Notes under the pieces: generated by a model | Told to the model about the DNA's origin: nothing | Databases searched by the model: none | What the model saw: only the letters and a program-made list of their open reading frames with translations | Source: Candolleomyces eurysporus | Lineage: Eukaryota > Basidiomycota > Agaricomycetes > Agaricales > Psathyrellaceae | Reading direction: 5' to 3' | Assembly: GCA_027579435.1 (NCBI GenBank) | Contig: JANBPK010000849.1 | Location: forward strand, 108,077-172,076 | DNA: 64,000 bases | Made by a program: the position numbers and the translations under genes | Part shown: in pieces, positions 1-12,673 of the stretch | How positions within the stretch are numbered: the stretch's first letter is position 1 | Layout: each line of letters begins with the position of its first letter

Positions 1-576
1 TGGAAGTGCCATACCTTTTCCAATTGAGCCCAATTTTCCAGCAGCCAACTCTAGGGCATCGAGGACAAGAACGTCAGCGCCTTGCTTATTAGCCACATGC
101 CTGACCGCCGCATCAATGATGTGAGTGCCTTCTATGGTCGGGCAAGAGAGGACGAGGCATCTCTCAGACGGAACGTCGGAGACAGACACAGAAGCGGAGC
201 GAGGCTTTTCGGCCTTCGAGAACGCGAGAGCTACCAGTGAACTCAATTTTGACTGTACGGATCCCGTGAATCGAAAGACAGGCGGCGTCCCTTCGCTATC
301 TTCCGATGGTCCCATCGCGATCGGGTTTTCTCCAGCTGTTGTAGGTTGCTCTGGGGCCCAGAGAAAATGGTTGATGAAGCTTGGCGGAACCATGGATGAA
401 ATAGCATCGAAAAGATGCTGTTAAGAGAAGAGGTGGCCCTGAGAAGTTTCGAGAGTCTTCGAAACGGGCTTTTGTATCGCATCCTGGATCAGTACAGTTT
501 TCGTCTGAATTGAGCCGTTCTTGTCACATTCCACCTTGAGATCCCGCACGGCGATGCTATACCCAATGTGACCCAT
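1..576 (-). CDS. Partial unidentified protein, 3' end outside the window
   Basis: A minus-strand reading frame runs off the left edge. From ATG at 576 it reads MGHIGYSIAVRD, crosses a probable 48-bp intron at 418-465 (GTTTCG...TTAACAG, in phase, removing an in-frame TAA) and continues without a stop to position 1. The last visible part contains ADVLVLDALELAAGKLGSIG, a hydrophobic beta-strand-like stretch followed by a helix. Codon use and the clean intron suggest a real gene. The frame stays open upstream of 576 to about 669, so an earlier exon is possible (a candidate 3' splice site TTTCTGACAG lies near 640). I do not recognise the family with confidence; an AAA-type ATPase N-terminal region is a loose possibility only. 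Confidence 0.5.
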
Positions 577-582
577 AGCCAC

Positions 583-3295
583 AATGCTCGTGGCTCGGAA
601 ACGGGCATGACGGTGAAGAGCGCTGAGAGAAGGGGGACCAGCGCTGTCAGAAATCCTCCCGGCCCGTCATATCACCCTGATCAGACTACATTTTACATTG
701 GTCATTCCCACAGGCTCTCTCATCTTGACGGCACCACTCCCTTCACACATAGGCGCCCGACCGATACAATGGCTCTAAAATCTCGAGATCACTCGCAATC
801 ATTCCCCTCGTCTGCCAAAAAGGCTCCCGAAACCGTCTCCCTCCCGAAGTGAACAGCAGTTCCAGGGAACGAGGCCAGCCGGCGCTACCCACAATTCAGT
901 GTGCTGTTCATGTATCTTGGATGCTCGAACTTGAAGATCATTTGCTCGCGTTTTCAACGTCTCTTTCCTTGACCAGAAATGTCTACGAGGGCTACCTTCA
1001 GCCTGAGTCTTGATCTCTAGTCTAGCTAAGGGGAGCAGTCCCTTTCGTATCGCGACACATCTTAACTGACAGTTGACTAGCCTCTCGATTGAGGGTCTCT
1101 AGGATCTGAGCACGACTAATCCCAACACTGTTAGCCCTATGCTCTCCCAACAGGCCTCCAGGAAACGCTATTTCTCAATCTAGTAGTGCAACTTGGCGGT
1201 GGCACCAAAACAGGTCGGAAACCAATGCATTTCACCTCCTTGGAGACACCACCGGTACCGGAGACATCACCTCCCTTCAACGGATTGCAAGACTCCTCAT
1301 CATCAGACGGGCCCCTCCTAATCCCCGGAATCATCCTAAACGACTCTGGATGAATCCCTTGCTGTTGGATGCCAGATATACACCCAAGTATGGACCTCGC
1401 ATAGGGGCAGTCAAGGCGACCTTGTAGGTTTTGTACGGCAGGCGTGCATGCCGTGCTGGATAGATGCAACGTTACAACAGCTTCGGTTCCTCATGGGAGT
1501 TTTTGTTCCAGTTCGGGAGGAGGCTAGGCTTCCAAACACCCACATTCTGTTGCGGACCCAAGCAAAACGAAGGAAGCAATATCGTAGGGCCTCAGGGGTG
1601 GAAGTTTACATTGCCCGTAATATTTGAGGCAGACTTTTTCGACACCCAAAGGTCAGTCCTGATAAAGGATTTCAGATTCGAGGCGCTGCGGATGGTTGGA
1701 GCGTTAGTAGGAATCGGAGATATCTGGGCGCTCTCACCTGGAACGGTACGGCGGATATTGTTGGAGAATGTTGGTTTTGGGTTTCATGTAAAAACGGAAG
1801 AGCAGAACTCTTTAATGTCGTGCGGTTAGCGCTCTACCCTCTTTCCCATCGTAGAGCCTCAGCGCTGGAGAACACAACAACCTCCAACATGCATCGGCCC
1901 CTTGGCTTTCATCATCCTCCTAACACGACCTTAAACCCTGGAGACCGTTATGAGCGCGAAGGTTATGCGTCAGGTCCGACTCTAGCGCAAAGAGGAAGAG
2001 GAACAGAACAAAGGCAGCGTCCGAAGCCGCAGAAGAATAAAGGGAAGGCGAGAAAATAAAGCAAGAGAATATCGAAGGTCTCCTGTCCGTCGAGTTTAGT
2101 GAAGGTGTGGACTCTGGAGATGGGGTTGGACGGCGCAGACTCGGGATCTGGGTTGTAAACTAGCGATGTAGGGTAAAGAGCAAGAGCTCCTCGGCAGGAA
2201 CGAGCTGAACCATGGCGAGGATACTGAAAGGTTTACTTCCGATGGAGTGAAGAGGATGTATGATCTGATGAAAGCGAAGGGGACGAAGAAGGGGACGACG
2301 AGGAATCAGAAATTCGTCTCAAATCGTTTCAACGCCAGAAAAACCCAAGTTCCAAGCCGCCAGTTCCATCGATTTGCCCCTTCAAGACTGCCGTCAAAGC
2401 CGACGTTAAAGGGGTCTTCCGAAACGACAACAATCGAAACAGCTCAAGGAAGTCTTGACAATAAGGTGTGTAACACGTTTCGTTGGCAAGTCGTTCCAAC
2501 CGACCTCGGTTCGGATTTAAATGGCTCTCGATTTTCTCTCCAACTTCTAGCGCTAAGTTGCCTTCACTTTCTATCTGCTTATTCGCATTGCTCGGCAGAC
2601 GCCTGCTCCTCAGGGTCAATTCTGGCTGGCTGTGGCTCGAGGCATATATCACTATACTATTCGGTAGATTCTTGAACACTTTCGTTAGTGAATTGATGCT
2701 CTTATCAGTAACTGAATAACCACTCATCAGACCTGTCTTGCCATAGAGATCGCACTGCCATTCGTCCGAATTCCGATGCTATCAGATAGGCGCCTATGAC
2801 ACGCTGCGCTGCGCCTTGCAACGAGGCATTCCGGGACGTTCCAGAAGCTCCAAAAACAGCTTCATTTCACTAATGTGACGTGCGACTGTCCGGAGTGAGT
2901 GGGAGCCTCACAAACACCGTGCGCAGCGGTCAATGCAGCTAGATACCAGACTCGTATAGTACGACCCCCGTATGAACGTGGTACCACCGCGATTGTCGGG
3001 TCCGTCGTTTGATGCCGCTGCTGCTATCTATTCATTTCTCATTTCGTCTTCAATTCGTCCCTGTATTCCCTCTGTCGCTTACATACTGTGTGTTATTGTA
3101 AGCTAGATTCTTACCTATCTTCCGGGAACGACCAGCGAGATTATCTCGATGGACAAAGTAGACATTGATTTTCAAAGCAACAGTCCGAGTATTAACAGGA
3201 GCAGTACTTGACAATTTACATCAATAGGCACACCACCCCATAATACCAAAACGACTACTATGACTACATTCAAAGTCACGTCTGTAGTTCAGCAA
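583..3295. other. About 2.7 kb with no recognised gene
   Basis: Several short ORFs lie here on both strands. The longest are 1464-1829 plus (121 aa), 1820-2059 plus with a Lys/Arg-rich end, 2247-2675 plus and 2329-2727 minus. None shows a domain, a convincing intron structure or a motif I recognise. CpG dinucleotides are frequent, unlike the right half of the window. It may hold degenerate or lineage-specific genes. Confidence 0.4.
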
Positions 3296-3913
3296 TCAGG
3301 GCTTCGAGATCGCCACGGTACCACGTTTGAGCTGAGTTTTGTATCTCTTCCCAGGCGTACTACGAAGACTTCGTGAGACAATTCCAAGAGAGTTGTCCGG
3401 TGCAGCAGCGCGGTTGCGCTTGGCCGCTGGTGCTTCATCTGGTAACTCCTCAGGTCCTATCTTCAAGGAGCTTCGAGCAGATTCGTGCCCAAGAGCGGAC
3501 AAGGTCTTCTTTTTCCCGGGGGCCGGTGTAGGGGAGTTTGGGTCAAGTGGCGGAGTGTGGATGGCTTTGCGTTCTTCGTTTTCCAATTCCGCAGCCGCAG
3601 CGTTGAAAAGACAGAGCACAGTGTTGTAATGGGTACTAATCTCAGCCACTATCTTGTTGATCTCTTTCACCCGACTCTGTAATCGCACAGTATCATGAAT
3701 CTGTGTCTTTCGCTTGACTTGCTGGAATATAAAGTCTCGAAAGCCCAAGAGAACGTTGATGCATGCTTTGGGCCACCTTTCGCTGACTTCCATAGAAACC
3801 GTGGTCTGTGACAGGAAAGCATGTTTGAGTTGCCAAGCAATTTCAGCTGCGTTGCTTTCCCATTGTGAGATGTTCTGGTTTGTGTCGGTGACTTCTTCCC
3901 CGTCTTCATCGTA
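3296..3913 (-). pseudogene. FunK1-type protein kinase, C-terminal exon only
   Basis: The frame reads YDEDGEEV at its start and contains RWPKACINVLLGFRDF, which matches RWPEACVNVLYGFRAF in the complete FunK1 kinase at 15296-17445 of this window. It then runs into a Lys/Arg-rich tail with APAAKRNRAA, the same type of ending. A good 3' splice site (CTTTCAG) precedes the exon at 3914-3916. The kinase core, including the catalytic HRD and metal-binding segments, is absent. Only 24 bp upstream of the exon the Plavaka element starts (3938), so the rest of the gene was probably separated or lost by that insertion. FunK1 kinases (PF17667) are an expanded fungal family of unknown substrates. Without the catalytic lobe no activity is expected. 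Confidence 0.75.
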
Positions 3914-3937
3914 CTGAAAGATGATATGAGAGTATAC

Positions 3938-3985
3938 CATCAGCAAAAAGGATGAAACAATACATGCTGTACGTTATACGGTACA
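3938..3985 (+). repeat. Left terminal inverted repeat of the Plavaka element
   Basis: It starts CATCAGCAAAAAGG, which is repeated in inverted orientation at 12660-12673. Imperfect inverted similarity continues inward to a GGTAC. Confidence 0.5.
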
Positions 3986-4825
3986 AGCATGTAGAGCATG
4001 GGCCAGCCTTGTGCTGAATTTTATGACATATACCAGGCTTGCTCCTAACATTGTATTTGTATGTAAAGTTCGTACCATCAATAAAAGGGTCTGGCTTGCA
4101 ACGATGTGCCATACAAGGCTAGTAAAAGGGTAGGTATTGCAATACCTGGAATGTGAAAGAGATACAGGGGGAATATAATGAGGTAGAATAGATATAGCTG
4201 GCATACATGGCTGTGAAATAATTGAGGCTTTCAATACAAGAGTGTCTCCAAGATTGTACTGTCAGTGTATTCCTTGCACCATTCTGTCATTTGATACACC
4301 TTGCTTGATCAGAATCCCCCACCATATGTATTCCAACTGCAAAATTTATATGTAAATATGTGCATAAGTGATATCTTGTGAGGCTCAGACATGTTGAGAG
4401 TAAGCCTTGGTGCAGGAGGTGAAGTAGGCACAAGGATGGTGTGCCAATCCATGATTCCTGTGCCTGGCAGCAGTGTCACAAAGAAGGTCTAGCCACCCTT
4501 GTGGGGATCATGTTGGGATTTAATTCTAAGGTAGGCTGTACATAAGAGTGGTAAGTAGACATGTATATTTCTCATTCTATCTTCTCTTCTTGACCTTAGC
4601 TTCCCAGATTATGATAGGAAAGGAAGTCAGAATTTAAGTTGGAGTTTCAAAGTGAAGGATATCTGCACTTTGAGCCTCATTGCTGTGATTACATTGAGTC
4701 AAGTTCAACTCTTTGTTGCTCCCTTTCTATACTCTGGTTGTAGCTAGGGTTATTTCATTATAAACCAAGACTTTGAAGATGTGCAGTTGGAAAAAATCAA
4801 AATAGAATAACAGCAACATGGGTTG
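3986..4825. other. AT-rich non-coding flank of the Plavaka transposase gene
   Basis: About 840 bp between the left inverted repeat and the transposase stop codon. It has short ORFs without recognisable domains. It probably holds the transposase 3' UTR and subterminal sequence. Confidence 0.5.
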
Positions 4826-7800
4826 TTACAGGTCTGCATATCCAAGAGCGCTCAATTCTCCTTCACCTCCCTCTCCATCTTCAGGCCCATAGCCAGCTTC
4901 TTCTTCCTCTCCGTCATCACCCTCTTCAAGTTTCTGAGTATAGCCATAGTCCTCATCATCACCACCCACTCCATCATCCCTTGTTGATAATGCCCATTCA
5001 GCCTTATCTTCATCATTCTGAAGTTCCTCAGCTGTATCTTCTAGCTCAACTAGCTCTTCAGCTTGTTCCTCGTGCTCGTCATGATACTGTAGGTCAATCT
5101 TGTCTCGGTCGCCAAGGAACTGGTCAACCACCTCTCTGATTGCCTCATGTCCAGCAGCACCACCACGATACCGCATGAACATGTCCCGGTCAACAAAACT
5201 GTTGATTCATTTAAGTTGATTAGACTTGCTGAGATGAAATAGAGACTCACATATTGACAAAGAAATAGTTCCAGTCCAATCCATCTTCATCACTCCGAAC
5301 AAATGTTGCACCAAGGTTGTTGTTTGATCGTCCAAGTGCGTCATCAGGGATTAGATGAACTGCACGGATGACCTGGGATGGATCAAGGAACCCAAAGGAA
5401 ACAAGATCTTTGTCCTTCTTCTCGTCAACAAAACCAACCCTTGGGAGCTGCTTGGCCTGGAATCCAAACTTTCGGGTTTTATCAAGACCATACCACCGAA
5501 TCCAGAGAAACTCCATATCATATGATTTGAGTGTGTTTGTCCCAGGAGCTTTGTGAAGAACACGGCAGTGAAAGATACCCAGAACACGGGCATACCAGTA
5601 AGGGTGGTGAACTTGTCCTTCAGCAATTTCGGTTTCATGAGATAAAATCATGATATCGGCATGTGTTCGAGGGTTTATAGAGTCTTGCTGGCGGCGCAAA
5701 TCGTAAGTTGTGTAATTAATGCGCAGGACTTTGTGGCGGTAGATGACATTCCGGTCAATGATGACTTGCTCCAAATCTTTATCGGAAAAGTGATGCTCAT
5801 TGGAGTCGTAAGCTTCACCCAGGATGCGTAGTAGGAGGTGGGTCTTCAGCTTTCGGACAAAGTTCTGTGAATAAGTCAATAATGGTCCCAAAAATTGAAG
5901 ACTTTAGTTAAAACCTTAAGTGCTGGGTCGCCTTTGTTCTCGGCCTGCCATTTACGAAGGTCAATCCGATTCTGAGTCTTGACTTGTTGTGACATGTGGT
6001 GGTGAACATCTGGAGACGTCAAAGGCAATGCTTCAATGAATTGAAATGGTATCCATGGCATATGACCATGGTTCCTCTTCATCTTGGCCTTGTATAGCTT
6101 CTGAGCCTGCTCCACCCGGAATATAGCCCGATTACGAGCTTCTTGCTTTGCCAAGCCAGCTGTATACTGCTCCTTTGCCTTTGAAACACGATGGAATTCG
6201 GCTTTTGGGCTTTTGTGAGCAACCTCATTCTACATGGTGAAGGTGTGAGAGAGCAGGTGAATACAACACAATCCTGAACTCACATGTTGTGATGTGTAGT
6301 TGTCTGTGGTTCCCATTTGGCGAATGTATGCAACATAGTGGCCAAGTGCATGGAGCTTGTAAGTGATGAGATTGAATTCACGCTTACGCCCTTTGCCTGA
6401 CTTCTGGCCACCTTTTCTAGCTGCCTCCTCTCTGGGTAGATCTCGAGTATCATACTCCTTGCAAGTCTTTGATTTAAACTCACGTAATATCTTCCCAAGG
6501 CGGAATGTTGATGCCTCGAGCTCAATAAGTGATGAAGAGGAGTGCCGCCGAAGCTTTGCTAGTGCATGCCAGGTTGCCAGCTCGAATAGAAGCTTTCGAA
6601 CAATAGTCCTATGAGGTGCAGGAAGGAGCTCGTTGAATGCAGGAATGGCACACTGCCCTGTGGTGAGTTTATGATAAAAATGAATGTATCCTGACAATCT
6701 ACCTGTAGAAGGTCTTCATAGTCACGAGCGGCAAGTTTCTTGAGACCAGAAACATTGTTTGAGAACTTCCGGATGGTGTCACGTCCAAATGTTGGAAAAG
6801 ATCGATAGCTATACAACATTTATCAGTGCCTCCAGTTGTAGAAGCTGAGAAAATTACCGTTCATTCAATATTTGGAGAGCCCCATCACCCACTGCACGCA
6901 GGATCCTTAACAAGTGTATGAAGACTGCTTTCCAAACGCCCAGCTCAAACTCATGGAGAAAGTCTGGTGCAAGGAGCGCATAGAAGTTGACACCAAATCT
7001 GTACAGTCGTATTGAGAATGAGCTCTAAGACAAGCAGGTTTGTTAGCAGCAGTGATAATACATTTGATAACTTACCCGTGTTGGAACTAATGACCATGGT
7101 CCAAGGGGATTTGTCACAGAATTTGATTTGAATGAAGTTCCATCAACATAAAGGGCAATCCGTGCATCCTGGATTGCTTCCTGTACTTTTGGATTATCCA
7201 CTCGAGGGAAGGAGGTGTGTATTGCAATATCTCTCTTTGTTCCAAGCTCTGACACTCGAGACTTGGATACAAGACATCGAGGGCATGGGCATGTAGAGAG
7301 ATTCTTGATGCAGGCAAGTAGGATTCTGTCAAACAAGTGTCAGTCTGAGATCTAACAATTGAATCAGAACTCACTTCTCCAGGTAGTCAAGTGAGTATGT
7401 AAAAAAACGGGGGAATACAGTCCGAAGGATGTTATCCCAGAACTCCATGTCCTTTCCATAGAGGTACGCATGCATTAGCTCATCATCTAGCATAATGAGC
7501 CAAACTGCATGAAAGAGCTCGCGCCGCAGATGCGCCAGAGTCTCTGCTGTGGGTTCAATACCAAAGGTCTTGGAGTACCAGTCGTGAATGTCATCAGGGA
7601 GCTGTTACAATTAAAATAAGTTTGAAAGCAAAGAGCAATTGGGTCATACCTTGGGAAGATATGCAACATGATGCACTGCCATTGATGATGGCTTCCCCCG
7701 GACGTATTTTGAGAGATTTCCAAAGAAGAGATAGACAGGCCAGAGTGATTGCGACCCAAAGTTTGTCAGCAGTGTCCCATCTGAGCCCAGCATCAATGCC

Positions 7801-9103
7801 GCCACAACAACTTCCTTGTCGTTCCCATTCTTTTTGGCGAGATTTAGGCACTCTTTGTGCGCCTGTATGAAAGCATTTGAGGCGTAAAGTTCGTGGTACT
7901 GGCGTTCTGGAGCCAGCATGGGGTCAGCATTCTGCTTGAATTCTTGAAATGGTGCGATGTGCATAAATTCAGCAAGGGGATCACGAAAGACGGCTTCAAT
8001 AATGCCAAGGATTGGACGCATCATGATGCCATGAACTTCGTATTGGGGAGCAGCATCAACAGAGGGGTGCTCAACACCATCACAGGGAACGGAGATGCTG
8101 ACAGACTTGCTCCTCCAGCAGTCGTCAATTGGGAACAGTTCGTTCTGCTGGCCTTTATTTTCCTCGTACTTGTCAAGTGCATTGAGACCCAGGTCCATAC
8201 GAAATCCAGCCATTTCCTCGAGCTTGAAGTCTGGATGCTGGAGCACATTCTTGATCAAGTCATCTGATCGAGCCTTGGAGCTTGCCACCGACTTGCTGAT
8301 TTGGTGCCATCCCATAAAGAGGGCAATTGAGCGATTGGGAAAGATGGTGGGAGGCGGAACCAGTGGGTCCAAGCTTTCAGGATGATCGTACATGTTGTCA
8401 GCAGAACCAAAGGTGATAATCTCGGCATCAAGAGTTGACGCATCAGCAGTGTGAGCCAGTGTTAAGGCAGAGTCGGGAGTATAGCTGGGACAGCCAAAAG
8501 GATAAATACGGTACAGGCCAAAGTCGTTCTGTTTGGTTTGGTATGGTACTGAATTTTCGGTGAACCCATCCTCAGGCTCGAGACCACTAGTTGGTGGTAG
8601 GATCTCTTGGTAGAGTGGNTTTTTTTACTCTACAACCTGGTGTTTCGTCGCAGAAAGATTGCTCCCTATCCAAAGAAGCATCGAGAACAGCACCAGGAAT
8701 TTCGGCCAAGCCAAGAGGATTATCGGCATCCATTCCCAATTTTTCGGGGGTCTCGAGCACTGGATCAAGAGGTACAGCCAAGGTAGGTGGGCGTGTGTGA
8801 TGTTGGGTTCGGAAATTCTGAACCAAATTGGGCGATGAAATCGCGGTAAAAATGAGGTGAAAGTATACGTACTAGACGGTTGTGATCTCCACTTGTGGTT
8901 ATACCCCTTTCCCTCTCCTTCCGACCTATTGCTTTCATTTTTTCACGAGTCCTAGCAACCCGCTCTCCCGAATCCCGGCGCTGCAACCCCTTTGGTTTGA
9001 ATCTTCTACTGGGGCATTTGGATTGGTGAGCGGTCCCTGATCGTCCTGGCTGAATCCTTGTCTTGCAGTGAATACATCTTCGTGACGGACTTGGAGGGTC
9101 CAT
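4826..9103 (-). CDS. Plavaka transposase
   Basis: A multi-exon gene starting at ATG 9103 (MDPPSPSRR). The N-terminus carries a CxxC...HxxxC-type zinc-binding segment (CIHCKTRI...HQSKC). The middle contains the family signatures YLFFGNLSKYVRGKPSSMAV, IALYVDGTSFKSN and DFLHEFELGVWKAVF, then a Lys-rich segment, EFLWIRWYGL, and ends in an acidic Asp/Glu-rich tail before the stop at 4826. These blocks in this order identify a Plavaka-type transposase, which is expected to bind and cut the element ends in the nucleus. About ten short introns separate the blocks, and all introns I checked have GT...AG borders. A single N at 8619 next to a T-run breaks the frame, but the frame is restored when it is dropped, so the gene may be intact. 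It is divergent from the DUF6698-like gene, with 185 bp between start codons. Confidence 0.85.
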
Positions 9104-9288
9104 GTTGAGCTGCGTTGAGCTTGAAGAGCAGACGAGAACGCCAACCAAAGTCGGTTGATTCTATTTTTGGAAAGGTCTGTCCACGTGATTGATTAAGCCG
9201 ACGCGTCGCGTTGGAGGGGATGCGCATTAGTATCTCCCCACCTTTCTTTCTTTCTTTCCACCGTCATATTTGCTCAATTGTCCCTGCT
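9104..9288. promoter_or_regulatory. Shared divergent promoter of the two Plavaka genes
   Basis: Only 185 bp separate the two start codons (9103 minus, 9289 plus). The interval is CT-rich on the plus strand (CTTTCTTTCTTTC near 9243), a common feature of basidiomycete promoters. Co-expression of both genes is an inference from the spacing. Confidence 0.5.
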
Positions 9289-12015
9289 ATGCCCCGCCAA
9301 CGTCGCCCACAATCCACAGCCTCCAGTGATACCAACGCTGTCAAAGACCCGGACCACCCTCTGTACCCTGACTATGTCGAACATGCACGCCGTGTTGTTG
9401 CGGGAATGAAGGTGGCGATGAACAAGCAGAAGGTTAAAACCCCATCGTACGTACAGCCAAGGCCATGAGTACAGCATATAGATGCTTAGTTTATGCCAGC
9501 GCCGTGCCCATCTTGAGCCCTTACATCCTGCGTGCTCGTGCAATCCCAATCCTCGTATCGCCTTGGATTCACATTGAGACAATTTTGAAGGGAGGATTGA
9601 TCGAGATATCAACAATGTCAGTTGAATTGTCTCCTGATGACCGCATATACTCATGAATCCTAGCGCCGAAGAGGACGCCGGCACCTTACAGCTCCCGGAG
9701 TTCTATGAGGAAATCTGTGCAATGATGCCGGGCAATTTCTACGATATGCTTTCGTACGCTTATGGGTTAAGCCCCGGTTCAACTGAGCAGTTTGTATTAT
9801 GGGTGAGCTCATTGNTTTTTTCTGCCTTTCTCGATCGCTAAGTCTGGCCCTAGCTGCACGAAAGCGCTGTCAGCGCTCGCACAGACACCACCGGCCAGTT
9901 CAAGGCTGCCGCTCACCGATATCTTCCACAAGCTATAGATGGAGCTCTCACGGAGGAGCTCTTATCCCTCACAGACAAGTCTGCTCGTGGAAACGCGCAT
10001 CCAGACTTTTCCCGAGCCCTAATTCCTCATGAAGATCGTGAGATATTTGACGACGATCCCAGGTATATTTGACGTGATATCCTTGTGCTACCATGCTGAT
10101 TTTGTCTACGGCGTAGTAAATACCGTGCTGAGGTGGACAATGGCGAGCGTGTAAATACGGAAGAGAGCTGGCCTTCATTTGTATTCGCTGATGACGTTTC
10201 ATATGACCCTGATGATCCCGTAAATGGCTTTGGAACGGGGCATGTGTTCAAGCGAGTGAGTGACTTCTCTTTAGCTAAGAATGCGCGGCACTCAAACGTG
10301 TCCCAGTTTCTAAATCATGAGCTTGTCGGGGCGTCTGGTGCTGGTGGTGTAAAGCCAAATGGAACTCGCCCATCGAAGTCACTGAGCTGGAATATTACGG
10401 ATGTGAATGCTCGGATAGGTGCTTATATCATGGCTCACGTACGCACACCCATCTTGTTTGACCTATTGTCGCTGATGATTTGATTCTAGGCCTATGTAGC
10501 CATGTCAGGGATGTCCGAATTCGGTCCTGAAGATGGAGAGTACAGCGTGCAGGGCCTTTATGACAATGTTGTGAAGCTCCTCAGCGTGGATGACGACTGG
10601 ACAAGAGAAACTTTAGCTCAGATGACAAGGTTTGTGCTCACCTCGCTCGCTTTCAAGGTTGGATCTATTGATTATCTTGATCCTTCAGGGACGTTCCGTT
10701 CATCAATCATGGAGCCAAGGGCAAAAGTCTACAGCCTCGTCGCGACAAAGAAGGTCAACAGCGCCGTTGTCCTGTGGAGCTCGCTCTCGAGAAGCGAAGG
10801 GCAAAGCAGCAAACACAGAATCAAGGTACATGTCCAATGCTCCAACAATTAATTACTATCTGATGTCCCATGCCAGCAGCGCACTCGCACCAATTATGGG
10901 GTTGTGGCACTGGCCGTAAGTCCATTATTTTGACTAGCTGTATCATCTATCTATTTCGTCTTTAACTTCTTGAAATGGCTCTGAAGCCACCGCCGCCAAC
11001 AATCGGTCATCGGCTCGAGGGGGCGGTAAGTCTTTGACGGCTTATGTCCGCTATTGGAAGCTCATATCGCATTCACAGCTTCGAATTCAGCTTCCAGAAA
11101 CGCTTCGAATAACGCTGCATCTACTAGCGGTCACCGTTCGAGCTCGGCACAGCAAAACAAGCAACCGAGTCAGGCCGAGTTGCCTAACGTCGAGGATAGT
11201 GAAGACGACGAGACTCCCTCAGGATCAATAGTCCGACGTCGTAAGCGGGCAGTACGTACTCAACCTTTCCATTTCCAATGTTCTTTATTCTCAACAAATC
11301 CAGCCACCCACACCGTATGTAGATCAAGAATACTCCGCCGCCCTGTTCAAAATCAGCGGGGATTTGGGTGAATACGACGATGGGAATGAGGAGGAAGTGC
11401 CTCCAGCAAAAAAAACAGGCACGTATTGTGATTCTGGACTGACACGTTGCGCTCTGAGCTCACAAGTCCTCAATTCGTCTAGCGGCTCTCAAGCTCAAAG
11501 GCAAAAGGGAAGGCTCCCGCTCACAAACTGACTGCCGCCGTCGATTATGTTTGTTTATTGAGCTTAGTACTCCACAAGGTTCTCACTGACTCAATCATTC
11601 TCATCGCACCAGGGCACGGACAACGGGAGTGAATCCGATAGCCAGGAACGTAACGACAATCAAACTATCATCCGTGGCTTGAACTACGTCGACTACACGG
11701 TCCCAAAGGTACAAATCACTCGTTAATCTGTATTTTTTTTTACTTACCCATTATTTTTAGACTCTGAAGGCCGCACGACAACGTACAGTTGGTCTTGGCA
11801 CCCCTAGAGGTGAGGAAACCCAGGTCAGCCGACGAAACGGTGGTCATGCTGCGGAGAGGGATGGGAACGGGACTCACGGATTCAAGGTTCCCAATCTCCC
11901 TAGCTATTTCGCAAGCAACAACCCGACTTCATCAGCTGCAACCGGTTCCCGAGTCCTCCGTAACCTTCCATCCCGAGCGGCAAGCTCTCGATCGCAAACG
12001 CCGGCTGCTCGTTAG
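9289..12015 (+). CDS. DUF6698-like protein carried by the Plavaka element
   Basis: A multi-exon gene from ATG 9289 (MPRQRRPQSTASS) to TAG 12013-12015. Exons I can set in phase: 9289-9446, 9500-9616, 9664-9802, 9854-10062, 10117-10438, 10490-10629, 10689-10825, then about 10880-10915 and further short exons. Signatures are DKSARGNAHPDFSR, EESWPSFVF, GTGHVFKRV and MSEFGPEDGEYS followed by ETLAQMTR. The SARG, WPSF and GPxDGxY blocks fit the fungal DUF6698 family, whose function is unknown. The C-terminal part is low complexity (Ser/Asn/Arg-rich, with RRRKR and PPAKK basic patches that could act as nuclear signals). Lying inside the transposon, head-to-head with the transposase, it may be an accessory transposition or regulatory protein; this is inference. 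An N at 9815 falls in an intron. Confidence 0.7.
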
Positions 12016-12626
12016 CTCGCTCAATCCATCTCATTTGCTCGTGTAGTTCTTACTCGGTGGTGGTTATATGGACCTCTGGCTGCTATTCCTACAGCTTCTC
12101 GATTAGAACCGCTCTCTTCAACTTGCTTTAGACCTATGATGGACATTATGGACTTGTCTTGCACTCGATTTCATACCCTCTGGGCTCGTTTCTTTCTCTA
12201 CCTCTCACTTAGCTTCGTTTCAACTTGCTATTAACTGCTCTTTCACTAGTCAGGGCTCGTACCATTGGCGCTCTTTTACTCTGTCTGTAATTCATAATTC
12301 TGTGGCTTTATGTAGATCAGAGCGTGTCCAGCAATGTAGCAGCATCCTTTGCTACCTAAATCAATCAACACGCGCCCAGCCACAGCCCGACAAGCCAGAC
12401 ATATGATCTCTGAGATTGTACTTGAAATGTATGTGCAATGTATTGGACATTGCCATACATGACGGTGCGAAGGTCAAGTTGACATACATTCCGAATACAT
12501 TTTGCTCTTACCATGTATTTCATGGCCAAACTTGTAACGGCTTGCATTGCCAAGCAAACCTTTTTTCGCAATGCGCTATTAAGTCCCATGTCTGGAGCTC
12601 GAGGCCTTGCGAGCAATATATTTACA
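12016..12626. other. Non-coding subterminal region of the Plavaka element
   Basis: No ORF with recognisable content. It holds repeated short words around TTGCATTGCCA, TGCAATG and ACATAC near 12420-12560, possibly transposase-binding sites. Confidence 0.35.
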
Positions 12627-12673
12627 GGTACCAGATACAAGCTAGATACATCGTATCGACCTTTTTGCTGATG
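12627..12673 (-). repeat. Right terminal inverted repeat of the Plavaka element
   Basis: It ends CCTTTTTGCTGATG (12660-12673), the exact complement of the 14 bp at the left end (3938-3951). The inner part is only loosely similar. Confidence 0.5.

Larger units (their letters stand above)
3938..12673. mobile_element. Plavaka (CACTA-like) DNA transposon, 8.7 kb
   Basis: The element contains a Plavaka transposase on the minus strand (4826-9103) and a divergent DUF6698-like gene on the plus strand (9289-12015). The proposed ends share the inverted sequence CATCAGCAAAAAGG at 3938-3951, with its complement at 12660-12673. Weaker inverted similarity continues for about 35 bp, including a shared GGTAC. 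No exact target duplication is visible (TAC before, TTC after), so the true termini may differ by a few bases. Both genes look largely intact, suggesting a relatively young copy. Its CpG content is like that of the surrounding genes. Confidence 0.6.

Noticed and set aside
2247..2727. Overlapping ORFs of 142 and 132 aa on opposite strands
   Set aside because: No domain, no intron logic, and neither strand is preferred.
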